Assembly (NCBI GenBank): GCA_963576725.1
Contig: OY755241.1
Span: 80,573,153 to 80,637,152, forward strand
Source of the DNA: Azorinus chamasolen
Taxonomy: Eukaryota > Mollusca > Bivalvia > Cardiida > Solecurtidae
Direction of reading: 5' to 3'
Length of the DNA: 64,000 nt
Both the position numbers and the translations under genes were made by a program. Every line of letters begins with the position of its first letter. Position 1 is the first letter of the stretch. Under the pieces are notes generated by a model. The model did no database searches, was not told the DNA's origin, and saw nothing but the letters and a program-made list of their open reading frames with translations. This document shows, in pieces, positions 37,401 through 52,500 of the stretch.

Positions 37401-40400
37401 CTCCTCTGAAACTGGAAGGTTCTCAGCTTTAATATTTGGCACATAGCATGCATCATGTTCAGTTCCTCTACAAAATATATATAAATTATGCCCCTGGAGT
37501 CAAAATTGGCCCCGCCCCAGAGGTGGTCAGTTTTCAATAGAAACATTTAGGGAAAACTTTGAAAATCTTCTCCTCTGAAACTGGAAGGTTCTCAGCTTTA
37601 ATATTTGGCACATAGCATGCATCATGTTCAGTTCCTCTACAAAATATATATAAATTATGCCCCTGGAGTCAAAATTGGCCCCGCCCCAGGGTTAGCCAGT
37701 TTTCAATAGAAAACATGAAATGAACACTTTGAAAATCTTCTCCTCTGATTGTCTGGTGGGCAATATTAGAGCCATTCTGGCTCTCTTGTTATTAAATATA
37801 CATATATGTTTCACTGTTTTCAAAGTTTCTAATGTTTTACTTCCATTTAATATAATGACAAGCGATGTTTTACGCAAGCGTAGAATGGCTGCATATCATA
37901 TGTTTAAGCTGCAGGGATAAAAGGAGATAATACAGAGAGCAACATTATTATTTAGTAATTTTAATTATGCAAGGACATGCAAAGTTTTGACCAAAGACGA
38001 TCAACTGACTACTGAAATATAAGCAACTGTTCCTCTGAACAGGAATGAGTTTTGTTCTAGCTGCTTTTGTTCTGATTTTTAGCATTTATAACAACCTTTA
38101 TGAACAATCTGGATCTAGATGAGACGCAGGGTAACTTGGCACCTCATCAGGGTTCTAACTGTTTTTCATTCTGACATTTATTTTTGAATAGATATGGAAG
38201 GAAAAAAATGCAACAGACAAGATTTGGAGACCTTAGCCCCTGCAGTGCCATAAAGACAGATCTGTAATATCATATATAGCAAACAGGTTGGATCCAGATG
38301 AGAAACCCAATAACACGGTGTCTCATCAGGATCTAAACTGTTTGACATCCTGTTTATATTTTTATGAAGACATAGAACAAACATGCATTCCATAACTTGA
38401 AGCAGACGAAAATATGACTAGTAGATTACAATTATGGCACTGAAAGGGTAAGGTAAATTGCTCAGATTGGAGTACATAATGCTTGAACATACCTGCAAAT
38501 GACCTGCATAATGTTAACAACACATCAAACATCAAACAGTTCTTAGGTATTAATAAGGCTAAGCGAAAACTGAAAATATTGCAGCTGGGTTTTTCTTGAG
38601 TGTACATCTGCAGTGTAGTCTTGCAGCAATAATTGTTATTTTGAATTTCAATAAAAAAAATGCACGACTGCTGGGGGAAATGTATTACAATCCAGTAAAT
38701 AAATGCAATAGAATTGAATACAAGTTGGAATTTTCTATCACACATTTAAATGAAAAATAATCTGGCCGTAAATCATGGGAACTTTCAACTCCCATCAAAG
38801 TGTGGCTGCGGTGATAGCCTCAGCCACTAATGAGAAACAGCATAGTATATTTTTCAGAGATCGATATTTTAAGTCCGAGTGAAATGTATTATTTGATTAG
38901 ATACTTGAAGGAAAACTTATTGCAATACATATAAATGAAACTCAATAATTAGCATATATCATTCAATCATGTCCTTGAGCCTCGGATTATACTGTATAAC
39001 AAAAACTTGTTAATATTTTAGCTCCGTTCCAAAAGACTGGATGTTACTCTTCATAAAGAAACGATTGTTCTTAGCTCACGCATGCATGCGGTTGAGTCGG
39101 AGCTTGCAACTCACAGGGTCAAGTGCAGCGACTACGAAACCAATTCACGCCAGGACCTCACTAAATCCTCGGAAGATTTAAAGGCTCTTGAAAATGATTA
39201 CAAACAGACAAAGGCAGAGATGACTCAGGTATTTTAACATTGTTATGAACTTGTGTTAATCATTTATAAGCTAGAACTTGGATAAATTGGCGATATTGTC
39301 AAAACTTCTTATAACACTTTAGTAAGTTGAGCTGTTTGGATTGCCCTGTGTCATTATTTGTGTGCTGTCAGATGTCCGTCAACGATTTCTTAAACCACTA
39401 CATGTACAGTTTAACTTCGATATCTCGAACTTCGGGATAACTCGAACTTCGGGATAACTCGAACTAAAAGTTCGGTCCTTCCAAAATCTTACAATACAGA
39501 ATTTCTCTAAAATGTATCACTACACATATCTAGAAACACATTTCACAGCTGAATGCAGTTCTACAGTAATGCTGAAAGCTCCTGCAGGAGCTTTCAGCAT
39601 TACTGTAGACCTGCATTAAGCTATGAACTTGAGAAATTGTCCAGATTCTAAGTCTGATAACTCGAACTTCTATTATCTCGAACTAATTTATATAGTCCCT
39701 TGAAGTTCGAGTTATCGAAGTTCAAATGTACCTGGATCAGATTTATATAAACGGTCCCGGCTTGCTGCATAATTGGACTACAATAAACGGTCCCGGCTTG
39801 CTGCATAATTGGACCGCAGTAAACGGTCCCGGCTTGCTGCATAATTGGACCGCAGTAAACGGTCCTGGCTTGCTGCATAATTGAACCACAATAGCTAAAA
39901 TAGATTTAGTGAACAATTTATTAATCCCCCATCGCATAGAGGAGGGGGGTTATAGGAATGGCCTTCGTCTGTCTGTCTGTCTGGCTGTCCGTCTGTCTGT
40001 ATGTCTGTCCGTTACAATTTCGTGTCCACTCCATATCTCCTATACCCCTTGAAGGATTTTCAAGAAACTTGCCTCAAATGTTAACCATGTTCAGACAATG
40101 TGCAGAACATATGTGGCAGATATGTTGGCTCAAGGTCAAGGTCACATTTGAAGGTCAAGGGTTTTAACCTTCAATTTCCATTGCATTTTTGTGTCCGCTC
40201 CATATCTTCTAAACCCTTTGAAGGATTTTCATAATACTTGAGTCAAATGTTAACCAAATTAAGACAATGTGCAGAACACATGTGGCAGTCATGTCGGCTC
40301 AAGGTCAAGGTCACATTTGAAGGTCAAGTGTTTAAACCTTCAGTTGCCATTATATTTTGTGTCCGCTCCATATCTTCTAAACCATTTGAAGGATTTTCAT

Positions 40401-43400
40401 AAAACTTGAGTCAAATATTAACCGAATTGAGATGATTTGCAGAACACATGTGGCAGTCATGTCGGGTCAAGGTCACAATTGAAAGTCGTGTTCTTACCTT
40501 CAGTTTTCATTATATTTGATAGACCATGTGTACTCTAACTTTGATACCCAGTCCCGAGTGTTTCCACTACCTTACACAGACCATTTCTTGACCTGGATTG
40601 TGCTACCACAGTGAAATCATTATTGGTAATTAACAATTACGATATTATTACACTTTGTCAAATTAAATACTATCTTGTCTTGTGTTGTCTTATCCAAATG
40701 CATGAAATGTAGTTTTAAAACCCATTGTATCACCTTAAGGTCAATGTCTTAATTTAGGTGGCAGCGATGGGGGATATAGCTGTCCTTTGGACTGCCTTGT
40801 TCAAATAGAAACGCTTAAAGAATGGACTGGATTCTCATCAAATGTAAAAAAATGAACTGTATGTAATACTATCAGTAGACTAATATGTGTAGATTAGTCA
40901 GAGAGGGGATACGTTCATTTACATTGTCTTTTAGGAAGAAGAAGGAAAAAGTGTGAGGTTGGACTCCCCTAAACTGGTTTAAAACCCTAGTGACTTTCCA
41001 GTGCGGTATTTCTATCTCCCCCTATTGTTTGGTTGTTTTTTCTTTGCGCGTCTCTTTGTGTTTTTGGCAGTTATGTACATTTGCTGTGTTTTCTTTTTAT
41101 CTTTTTTTTTTGAAAAGTTAACAGTTACTTTTATTTTCAAACAAACAAATTCCCTAAAATGTAACATTATAACTATTGTGATGATATCCTATAATTATGA
41201 CATGTATTTAGGTTAGAATTTGGTTTACAATTGTCCATGAATTATCTGTTTTAGCTGTATTTTTGGAAGTCTGGTTTATATCTAATGCTAATGCTGAAGA
41301 GTTTTTTTTATTCCAGATATTGATGGTATAAATTCTTTGCATTTACTCAAAAATATATCTCTTATTTCTATCAACAAAATATCAAGCTTATAGTCCTTTC
41401 TGTCTGAACCTAGGATTACACTTAAGCTATCTATCTTGAGTGTAGGATCATATTTCAGAAGTTTTTCTCTAATATGGTTTAACAATGCTGTGTTTTCTTA
41501 TGTTGCTGTTTGGGCGGCTGTTTGTTCTGTAAGTGTTGTTTCCTGCATAGCATGACTCATATTTGTACTTTTTATATAAATTGATCTGGTCCTCTATATA
41601 AGTAGCTCTATATATGTAGGTTACAGGAGCTAAAATGAATAATTGATAATTTCTTTAAATGACATTTCGTATAGAGCTAAGAATTGATTTCTACTTGATC
41701 TGCTATTGGCCTTTTTGCGGACTTTTTTAAAAATAATTCTGGTCCGCTGCTTAATTAGGCCATGGGAGATAAAATAGATTAATAATAAATTGTTTTTTAA
41801 ATGACATCTCCCCCGAAACCATTGAACACATTCCCTCCTAGTGACTCATTTTGGAGCCGTGTAAAAGTCACATTTTGAAACCATTGATAGAGCATTTGCT
41901 CAATAGTAGCAATTGTTCTATTTATCACAATGTTTTCAACTACTTAATTCTAATAACATTCTTTTCGATAAATATATTCCAAGAAGTTGTGTCTAAAAAT
42001 AGCCTAGGAGGGAATGAGTTAATGAATTGCCTCCGGATCTTTAGGTGACCCTCTCTCAAAGTTATATAACCCGTTTTAATAGGTCATGAGAGTTAAATTT
42101 AAAAGATTTTAAACAAAATTTTCTTTGAACGTTATTGGCTTAACCAGTGAAGGCTTCTTACCAAATTCGACAAGAATGATCTCAATGTGATCCTCTGTAG
42201 GATTTGTATGAATTGTTCCGATCAACTGCGCAAGTTTACAAGAGCTTAATATAGATTTTAATTGACAGTTCCTTTAGGCAGCTTTTAATTAGCTGGATGG
42301 ACTTTTACCAAATTTTGTAGAGTTTGATCTGCATGGCAAGTATTTATTTTATTGGTTCAAATCATGCTGGTCCACTGCATAATTGGGTGGTAAAGTAAAT
42401 ATATATGACCAATTTATTTAACCCTTTCCCTGTTCTATGTTTATTTCAAATTTCAATACCCACTGAATATTCATGAACAAAATAGTTGAAATGAAACCTT
42501 GAGGGTGGAACATTGTAGCCATTTTAGAAAGTAAAGAAACAGAACTATTCAAATTCCACTAGTAAACAGAGCAGACCCTGATCAGATGGCTCCTCTAGGA
42601 GCCGTCTGATCTGGGTCTACTCTGTTTGCAAATGCGTGAAAACGCGTTTATATGAGGGAAAGGGTTAAACGATGTTTGCTCTTTAACTGCAGAATTGAGT
42701 TTATCAAACATAATCAAAATGATCTTTAGATTCTCGTCTATCAAATTCAAATAGTTAGATGTACATAATAGACTATTAGTGATTAGGAGGGCAATACAAA
42801 TATAGTCTGAAAGTGGGAGATACTTCGAAACCAAAAGTAGCAGTGAGAAAATTGCAGACTCGGTTTCATTGAGTCTGTTCATTAGTATTAAAAAAGTCAT
42901 GTCTCTCTAATGCTGTGTATAGCTATTGAGTCTTGGATCGGGCTATTATTTGTCCTATATATAATATGTCATCCTTTCAGAACAACAGATGTACAATGAT
43001 CCCATGGAAGCAGTATAATGTCGTCCTGTACTTCATTCTCGGTGTTATAATTTCTGACCTTTCTGGATCACTAGTTTCAATGGCTGTTAGTTTTGAAAAT
43101 TCAGTACTGCTTAAACTAGTGCTAGGAGGACGTGAGTAATGTTGCACTTTATATAACTGCACATGAAGAGACTCCATAACCGAGTCAGCAATTTCTGTTT
43201 TTACATAGCTTCTTTTTGACTAGCCTAAACAAATGTGTGTGTACACGAAACCGTAATCATACTCATACTGACAAACTTGGCCCGTTATCATACTCATACT
43301 GACAAACTCGGCCCAACAAGTTGAGAGGTGATGACAACCACATGAGTCAGTCTCGATTGCATTGGCGGGACTAAGCCTCGGAACATCCAATCCAGAGTGG

Positions 43401-46400
43401 AATGCATCACAGAACAGCATACCCATAAATTGGTCAGATCTTTACCTGACGTCATGATGACGCAAAGAAACTTCAGGATAATTACAGAAAAACGTCTAGG
43501 ATCTGTAATAAAGATCCAAAATATAGAATATCGTCCTTGATAGCTTTTTACTCTTTTCGAGGTCAGATTGCTGAGGCTTTACAAAATGTTAGTATTAAAT
43601 GGTGTCGTAGAAAAAATGTTGAGTCTAATGGTCTTTCAATTTTTTTAAAAAAACAACAACTAATTTTTAATATAATGGACAAAGGTATTTCATTTTATAC
43701 CTCAAATGAACACCTTCTTCCACCCAAACCTAGAATTTCTTTTAGACATCTTATAACGGGTTTACAGTAATTCTATTCAAAATTCGTTTTTGTTTGCTGT
43801 TGAGAAGTCATAAAAAAGGTTATTACTAGCTCGACCATTCATTTAACGAAGATAAAAGAACATGTAAAATGCTATTGAGATAAGGGTTGTGAAAATTCTG
43901 TATTAAATCTCTTCTGGTCTATTAAGAATGTTTCAAAGTCTTTAACAAAAGGTTTCTTGTATCCATTGTAAGTACATACGACTTTTCTACTTTGTACACA
44001 ACCCTTCCTCAGTATTCAGTTCAAGATGAACTTACTTCTGATCATCTGATACCTTCTGATCCTTCGAGATCATGAATTTAAGTATTACTTGATCTGAAAA
44101 TTGAATACCGCTTAAACTGGTGCTAGAGGGCGTGAGCAGTGTTGCACTTTCAATTACTGTTCATGAACAGACTCAATAAAAACCGAGTCTGCAATTTTCT
44201 CTTTTTGTGTTGCAAATTTTGTTCACGGGGGATCACTTCCCTTCAGAATTTACTAACTTAATCCAGAAAGAAAACAAAACATTTCTGACATGTAATGCTG
44301 ATAAAGCTTTCTTTACTGACGAGCAAATGAAATATTTAACCAATTGGACTTGCTCAGAAGCACTAACTTTTCTTCTGGATAACCTATTTTAACTTCATGG
44401 GAACTTCATACTGCCAGGTGATTGGTATTCCTATGGGTAAGAATTGTGCCCAGATGGTCGCCGATTTGTTATACGCCGTTTGAAAAGACGAGACGTATTA
44501 ACGAATGACGCTGTTTGGCTGTGTGTCTGTCTGTCCGTCTGTTTGTCTGTCTGTAACATCTCTAACTCAAGTTCTCAAATTTCACCACAATGTTTATCTG
44601 GACTTGCTACAATAGCCTGTCGAGTCCCGGTATGTATATCTAAGGTCAAGGTCACACAATTCGGACTTTAGCATATGCAATTAGCAAATATATTAAATGT
44701 CTGTCTGTAACATCTCTAACTCAAGTTCTGCTTGGTGGATCTATTTCAAATCTCACCACAACATTTTCTGGACATGCTACAGTAGCATGGATGTGTCCCA
44801 GTACGTATTTCCAAGGTCATGGTCGTACAATTGGACTTAGAATTTGCGTTTAAAATTATCTTGAACAAATTTTGTCAAGTCCACGTATTAACATACACCT
44901 TTAAGATAAAGCTATGAAACTTGGAACACTTGTACGCCATCACAAACTTCACCTGCATTTTGACAAAATTATGACCCTTTTTGATTGAGACTTTTTAGTT
45001 AAGGTTTTTTGTTAACGTCCACTTATCTACATAATCCTTTGCGATAAAGCTTTGAAACTTGTTACATTTGTTCACCATCACAAGCGTAATCTGTAAGTAA
45101 GAGTACATAACTCTGTCAAGCATTTTGACAGAATTATGTCCCTTTTTGATTGAGAATTTTTGCAATGAAGAAAATTTTCCAAAATAGGGAATTATTATCA
45201 TAAATACTTGCAACTGCTCTGATCTAATATTTCGACCACTAAGGGCCTTTATCAAAGATTATCATGTCTTGACATGATAATCTTTGAAAAAGACCCTTAG
45301 TGGTCGAAATATTAGATCAGAGCAGTTCAAGTATTTATACGAGTATAGAGAATTTTTGGTTAAGGTTTTTGTTAAAGTCCACTTATTTTAGTGTTTTTTT
45401 TCTGGCCTTTTTGGGGCCGATAATGGGCCCGATTCCCCTCCTGGAAAAGTATATATTTCCCCCTATTTGGAAAAAAATTCCCTTCCAATTTCCAAGACAC
45501 TGATAACAGATAACAGAATTATTGAAATATTTTGGAAAAAACATAGACCTACCCTATAAGATGTCTTTGATCTGGGTTTTACGGAATAACAGTAAAAATA
45601 GAAATATCCCTTATGTACATTGTTATATTTAATTTCCCCTATTTGGCTCTCACGACGCATTTTTCCCCTATCAAAGGGCCCCGCCACCATTCTCCAAAAA
45701 GTGAAAAAACACTGTATAAAATTACATAACCCTTTGAGATAAAGCCTTGAAACAATTGTCTACCATTACAAGCTTCATATTTTGAGAAAAAAACTCGTGA
45801 CATGTAACTTGAGGGGGTTTTCAGGTTGTTTGGACGTTTAGAATAGATAAGGCGTTGGCTCAGTTTATCTTTAATATGGCTATTTGCAGGTAATGCCAAG
45901 TTCAAGCTCTGGAAATAAACATAAAGGAGCATTTAGTTACAAATTCACCATATAGAGCATACATGTAATAATATAAAGGTACAGCAATGGTCATTCAATA
46001 AATACATGCATTTCAATACTCTTTATTTCCGACCATTCACCTATGGGAACAGAGCTGTTCTGGCCACCCTTTCTCCACACACTCGTCACTGTGAGGTTAA
46101 ACTGCAAATTATAGGATTAGTTTAATGTATGAATATGAATATGGTTAATGAGTTATTGTCAGTAAAATATGAGCTAGACATTATGAAGGGAATATTACCA
46201 AACTTAATACTGAAGAAAGGAATTTAAACAGTAGAAATACATTTCCCATGAAAACTGACAAATTAACCTTAACCGAATCATTCCCACATCATAGAATTAT
46301 ACTCTGCATTTTAACTCCAGCACAAATTAATAAACTAACACCAAATAGGAAGCAAACTTACTTTCTGCCAAACAACAACCATGCCACATCAACTTCAAAC

Positions 46401-49400
46401 CACAGAATGACTTCATTCTTTGAAATACTGGCTAAAACTGACCCCACCTATAAAAGACTGACCAGTCTCGTGCATTGACATGCATAAGTGAATTTCCCAT
46501 GATGCTATATAGAGCAAACAAGAAACACTGAGTAAAGGGAGAAGACCCTTTCACAACAACTAAACATTATCATCAAGCTAACCGCAGCTAACTCTTTTAA
46601 AATCTAACTGGTTACAGACATATTATAGAATGGCGCTGTCTGCCCATCTGTCTATAACATCTCTAACTCAAATTCTGCTGAGTGGATCCTTCTCAAATGT
46701 TCATCTGGACATACTACAGTTGCATGGATGTGTCCCGGTATGTATATCTGGACATGCTACAATAGCATGGGTGCGTCCTGGTATGTATATCTGGACATGC
46801 TACAGTTGCATGGGTGTGTCCCGGTATGTATATCTGGACATGCTACAGTAGCATGGGTGTGTCCTGGTATGTATATCTGGACATGCTACAGTTGCATGGA
46901 TGTGTCCCGGTATGTATATCTGGACATGCTACAGTAGCATGTGTGTCCAGGTATGTATATCTGGACATGCTACAGTAGCATGGGTGTGTCCAGATATGTA
47001 TGTCTGGACATGCTAGAGTTGCATGGGTGTGTCCAGGTATGTATATCTGGACATGCTACAGTAGCCTGGGTGTGTCCAGGTATGTATATCTTGACATACT
47101 ACAGTTGCATGGGTGTGTCCCGGTATGTATATCTGGACATGCTACAGTTGCATGGGTGTGTCCAGGTATGTATATCTGGACATGCTAGAGTAGCATGGGT
47201 GTGTCCAGGTATGTATATCTGGACATGCTAGAGTAGCATGGGTGTGTCCCGGTATGTATATCCAAGGACAAGCTCACACAATTGATATTAGAATTTGTGA
47301 TTAGTTTTAGTTAAAAACGGCCTCGACAGGGTGTATATTGTGCCCTCCGACACACTTGTTTTTGTACTGATATGAGAGAGATTTCATGTTACGTTTGAAT
47401 CTACAAGCACAATACAACCTCACTGATTTTATTAGAAAAGGAATGGAGATGGCAATTTTGTTGTCATGGTAATGTTAGATCTGCAAAAAGCGTTTGATAC
47501 AGTAGACCACTCTATACTCTTAATGAAACTTGAAGCATCTGAACTTGGAAAGGACATCTTGACTTGGTTTTTGTAGTACCTTTCTGATCGTCAACAGCTT
47601 GATGTGTGGATCTATTCTGGGCCTTCTTCTGTTTTTACTTTATATTAATGACATGTCAGCTGTTGTTAAAAATAAGCTTATGCTTTATGCTGATGACTCA
47701 GCCATACTTGTTTCAGACAAACATTTGTCCTCTGTGGAAATGACACTCTCTGAAGATCTTGGCAGAGTGAGTCAGTGGTTAATTGATAACAAGTTTACAT
47801 TCAGGCAAGACAGACTCTATTGTTTTTGGCTCAAAGCATAAACTGAAATCAAGATCTCATATGAATATATAGTAAAACTCCGCTAATGCGACCACCGAAA
47901 ACGGGCATAATTCTGGGTGGCAGAGGCAGGTGGTAGCTTAATGCAGGACGAAAGGTATACAGAAAGCTCCTATAGGAGCTTTCTGCATACCTTTCGTCCT
48001 GCATTAAGCAACCACCTGGTTTAGACGACATCAGTGGCTGTTTATTAAGTGGTCGCATTAGCGGGGTTTCACTGTATGTTGTAATGGCACACCTATTAAA
48101 TCAGCATCGTTTGTCAATTATCTTGGTGTAACTATAGATCAACATTAAAATTTTGTCTTTTAATGGTATGGCAGAATCAATTATAAGAAGGCTAATGCCA
48201 GGCTTAAGTATCTTTACAGGAAGAAGGATTTTCTTACACAACATACTAAAAAGCTGCTTGTAATGGCTCTAATTCAGTGTCATTGTGATTATGTTTGTGC
48301 TGTTTGGTATAAGAGAATATCAAAATCTCTTAAACTTGAATTGCAAACGACACAGAACAAGCTGATTAGATTTATATTCAATCTTGATTCAAAAAGTCAT
48401 GTTGGGTATCAGCATTTTAAATCTCTTGATTGGCTGCCTGTTGACAAGAGAGTTGATCAAATTATATTATGCCATGTGTACAAAATTAAACATAACCTAT
48501 CACCTGATTATATGCAGGATTACTTAACATTGCAAAAATATGTACACTCTTATAACACCAGACTAAAAGAAAGAGGTGGTTTCAGTTTGTCAAAAGTTAA
48601 AGGTGCTGCAACAAACTCTTTCTTTTATACTGGATCTAACCTTTGGAACAGCCTACCAGTTGAATTTACTGAGATACACAACTTGTCTTCCTTCAATTCA
48701 GCAATCAAGAGGCACTTAATGAGCAATATTATTTCTTAGTATTGTTTATATTTACACAGTATTTTAATGAGCTTGATTGCTTATGATTTTTACAATTTTC
48801 GGCAAACAACTTGTCTATCATGCACTTATCATTTACTTTACTGGTGCATAACTTGTATTTCTTACATTTTAAATTAACCCATTCCCACATATTTACGCCT
48901 TTTGACGCTTCTGTAAATGTCACTTTGTGAAACCATTGTGATAAATAAAGCATTTGCTCCTATTGGAGCAAATGCTCTATTTATCACAATGGTTTCAAAC
49001 TACAAAATTCAAAAGTTTTCTTTTTCTCTAGTTAATGCTCCTTTTCGGTAGATTTATTCAAAGAGGTTGGGTCTAAAAATAGCCTATGCGGGAATGGGTT
49101 AAGCGACTGTGATACAACAATTGTGTACCCATTTTTGTCTGTGACTGTGATAGTATTTATAAATGTAACTACTTTTGATGCCAATTTTAATATTCTATTT
49201 AATAATATGCCTTGCAATTTAATTCATGTGATATAGCATCCACTTGTGATAGTATTCATATTATATCTTAAAGCCTCTCTGTTATGCCACCCATGATAAG
49301 GTTCACAATGGAAATAAGAGCATGCTCTTTGTTGTGTTATCCTTGGTATAGAAAGCATGCCATAGTTTTTTCACTATGCATCATTTTACGTATTATTATT

Positions 49401-49465
49401 TATTATGATGTGATACATGTTTGTTAACCATATTATGTTTTCTGTTTGCCGAAATAAATCAATAA

Positions 49466-49506
<41 letters not shown>

Positions 49507-52500
49507 AAGCTAACCCTTCCGACACTTATGCAGCTTTTCTTAATCTAGACCTCAAAATTAACAATTAAATGATTTCTTCTAAAATATATGACAAAAGAGA
49601 TGACTTTTATGTTAATATTGTACATTTCACTTATCTTAACGGAGATGTTCCCTGTGTCCTATCTTACGGGGTTTGTATATCTCAACTTATTCGTTTGGCT
49701 AGAGCATTTTAACTGAAAAGCTGCTTAAGCAAGGATATAGATACCATAAACTAAGAAAAACATTCTCTAAATTCTATTATCGAAATAGCTTACTTATTGG
49801 CAAGTACAAATGTAATATAAAGGCTTAGATAACCCTTTCTTTGATGTTTTGATTCCTTTCATTTGCCCAACATAACTCAAATTGAATACAGCTAATCCTT
49901 CCTGCACTTATGCAGCGTTTCTTGATTTAGACCTTATCATTGATAATGGAATGATTTCTTCTAAAATTTATATTTTCGTTTTACATGCACTTTACCACTG
50001 TATTTGCCATCGCGGTTGTTGTATATTAGAGGGGATGTGTGTATTTACACTGTTTGTCTTTTAGGGTGGGGATGGAATAAGTGTTAGGTTGGGCACTCCA
50101 TACGGGGAAGGTGGAAGTACTGCCTTGGAACTGTCAGTGGCAAATGTCACTGGGCGGTTCAACCAGTTTAGGGGCGCCCAACCTCACACCTATTCCATCC
50201 CCCTCCTAAAAGACAAACAACGAAAATAAACGTATCCCCTATCCGACTAATGTACAACAACCGCACTGGCAAATACAATGGTAAAGTGCATGTAAACCGA
50301 AAACATATTTAAGTGCAACAAATTATCAACCTATTGCTAATGTACTCAATGATTGAGCTGCAAACAGAGTAACTGTAGAAAAGTAATAAAGTTGAGATTT
50401 AGATATTGTGATTTAAATCTGGTGTACATATACAGTGCTCCCTACTTACAACAACACCCTTTGGGACACGAAAATTGTAGGTGTTGTTCAGAGGGAGTTG
50501 TTATAGGGAGGGAAAATCAAACATAATTAGCTTGTTTGCAGATCCCCAGATCGTGTGTATTTCGATAACTAAAACCGTTATACCTCAATCAAACCCTATG
50601 TTGTGACCACTCTAGAATCGTCACAAAGTGACGACTCTAAATAGTGGTCACAACATAGGGTTTGATGGAGGCATAAAGAAAATACAATGGAAAAAGGTTT
50701 TTTCTGGAGCCTTGTTGTTTCGGAAACAGTGACATGCGTTGTTGTAAGGAGGGAATCATTATTGAGAGGACCGTTGAAGGAAGGGAGCACTGTAATTCCA
50801 CAGAAACATGTTTAGGATTACATCTTGATGAAGTTATTGATTGAAGGCCAAAGTCACTAATAGTGAAACTAGGTGCTGTGGCTAATTTCCTGTTTGATGT
50901 TAGTAATAATGTAATTCAATTACTTGTAGCTTCAAGAAATAAAGGACAGATTTGAAGAGTTTCTGCTGAAAAATGATCTGACTCAAGATGTTGCTAAACT
51001 GTCAACAACGTTACAGGAACACGGTCAAAAGTTCGATCTCCTTGGGCAGAAGTTTGACCTTCATGATCAAAGATTGTCTGCACTTGAACAAAAAGAGAAG
51101 GTAAGTACACAACAACGACCTTTATTAAGAACTAAAGCTATCAATGTTTACTTCATATTTACAATTACTTGATCACTCAAGAGATGGGTAGGCAGTGGTC
51201 TCTTAATACAATTATGTAAATTTACCCAAAACTAAGAAGTAGACAAAGGAAGGAAATACTCTAGTCTGCTTGTCTGTTTGTACAAGATACAAGATACAAG
51301 AAACTTTATTTATAGTCGGGTGTTACAGAATAACATTAACTTTTGTAGACCTTATTTCTAGCTTCCATTTTCTATGGAAATAATTATAAATGCACCTATA
51401 AATTTACATTTGAGTCTGACTGCTGTCAACATCAAGTTCAATGATTGGCGTTGTCTTGTCCTTCGTCCATTGTTAACAACATTTTAAATGATTTTTATGC
51501 CCCCATAGACGATAGTCGGGGGGCATATTGTTTTTGCCCTGTCTGTTTGTCTGTTTGTCTGTTTGTTTGTCAGCAACTTTAACATTGGTCATAACTTTTG
51601 AGCCAGTACAGATAGAGATTTGATATTTGGCATACATATGTATCTCATAAAGCCGCACATTTTGAGGGGTGACGTGTCAAGGTCAAGGTCATCCTTCAAG
51701 GTCAGAGGTCAAATATATGGGTCAAATCGCCGACTTTAACATTGGCCATAACTTTTGGACCAGTAGAGATAGAGACTTGATATTTGGCATGCTTGTGTAT
51801 CTCATGAGGCTGCACATTTTGAGGGGTGACATGTCAAGATCAAGGTCATCCTTCAAGGTCAGAGGTCAAATATATGAGGGGGCATAGTGTTTCACAAACA
51901 CATCTTGTTTAAGAATGGTCAGCAGGTGACCCTCTATCATATTGTATAAATCGTTCTGATCCACTTCATGTTTTGTTTATTAGCTCACCTTGCACGAAGT
52001 GCCAAGGTGAGCTATTGTGATCACCCTGTGTCCATCGTCATTTGTCGTCAGTCCGTTGTCTGTCGTCAACTTTTTCTTCAAATGACATCTCCTAAACTAC
52101 TTGCTGGAATTTTACCAAACATGGCAGAAATGTTCCTTGGGTCAACCACTTCAAAATTTGTTCATAAACTTTGATTCCATGTAGAACTCTGGTTGCTATG
52201 AAAACCAATGTCCAAAAAAGTAAAAACTTTAAAAATCTTGTTTTCAAAAACTGAAAGGCCAATGGCTACCAAATTTGGTATGTAGAATCATCTAGTGGAC
52301 CTCTACATAGATTGTTCAAATTTTGCCCCTTGGGTCAAAATTGGCCTAACCCCGGGGGTCACAGGTTTTACATAGGATTATATAGTGCAACTTTGAAGAT
52401 CTTCTTGTCTTAAACCGAAAAGATTAGAGCTGTGATATTTGGTATGTAGCATCATCTGGTGAACCTTTACTAAGATTGTTCAAATTATGCCCCTTGGGTC

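Larger units (their letters stand above)
47433..49505 (+). pseudogene. Dead CR1/L2-like LINE with nested MITEs
   Basis: MLDLQKAFDTVDHSILLMKL (47470-47530), GSILGLLLFLLYINDM and LYADDSAIL (YADD at 47686-47697) are reverse transcriptase motifs 3 to 5. The stretch 48178-48739 encodes the downstream domain (QTTQNKLIRFIFNLDSK, YNTRLKERGG, LWNSLPVEF). A TAG at about 47574 and frameshifts near 47600 and 48160 disable it. MITEs are nested at 47868-48076 and 48874-49102. The 3' end is CCGAAATAAATCAATAAATC plus (TATC)n to 49505. The 5' half is absent. In NLR intron 3. Confidence 0.82.

Noticed and set aside
39648..39937. Reverse frames with repeated QQAGTVYCGPIM-like units
   Set aside because: 36-bp tandem DNA repeat; no support as a protein.
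42595..42900. Reverse-strand 101-residue frame
   Set aside because: It begins in unique AT-rich DNA but runs into the P1 MITE; no recognisable domain, and hydrophobicity alone is not enough.
46630..47231. Cys/Trp-rich open frames of 60-96 residues
   Set aside because: Products of a 43-bp tandem repeat read in different frames.
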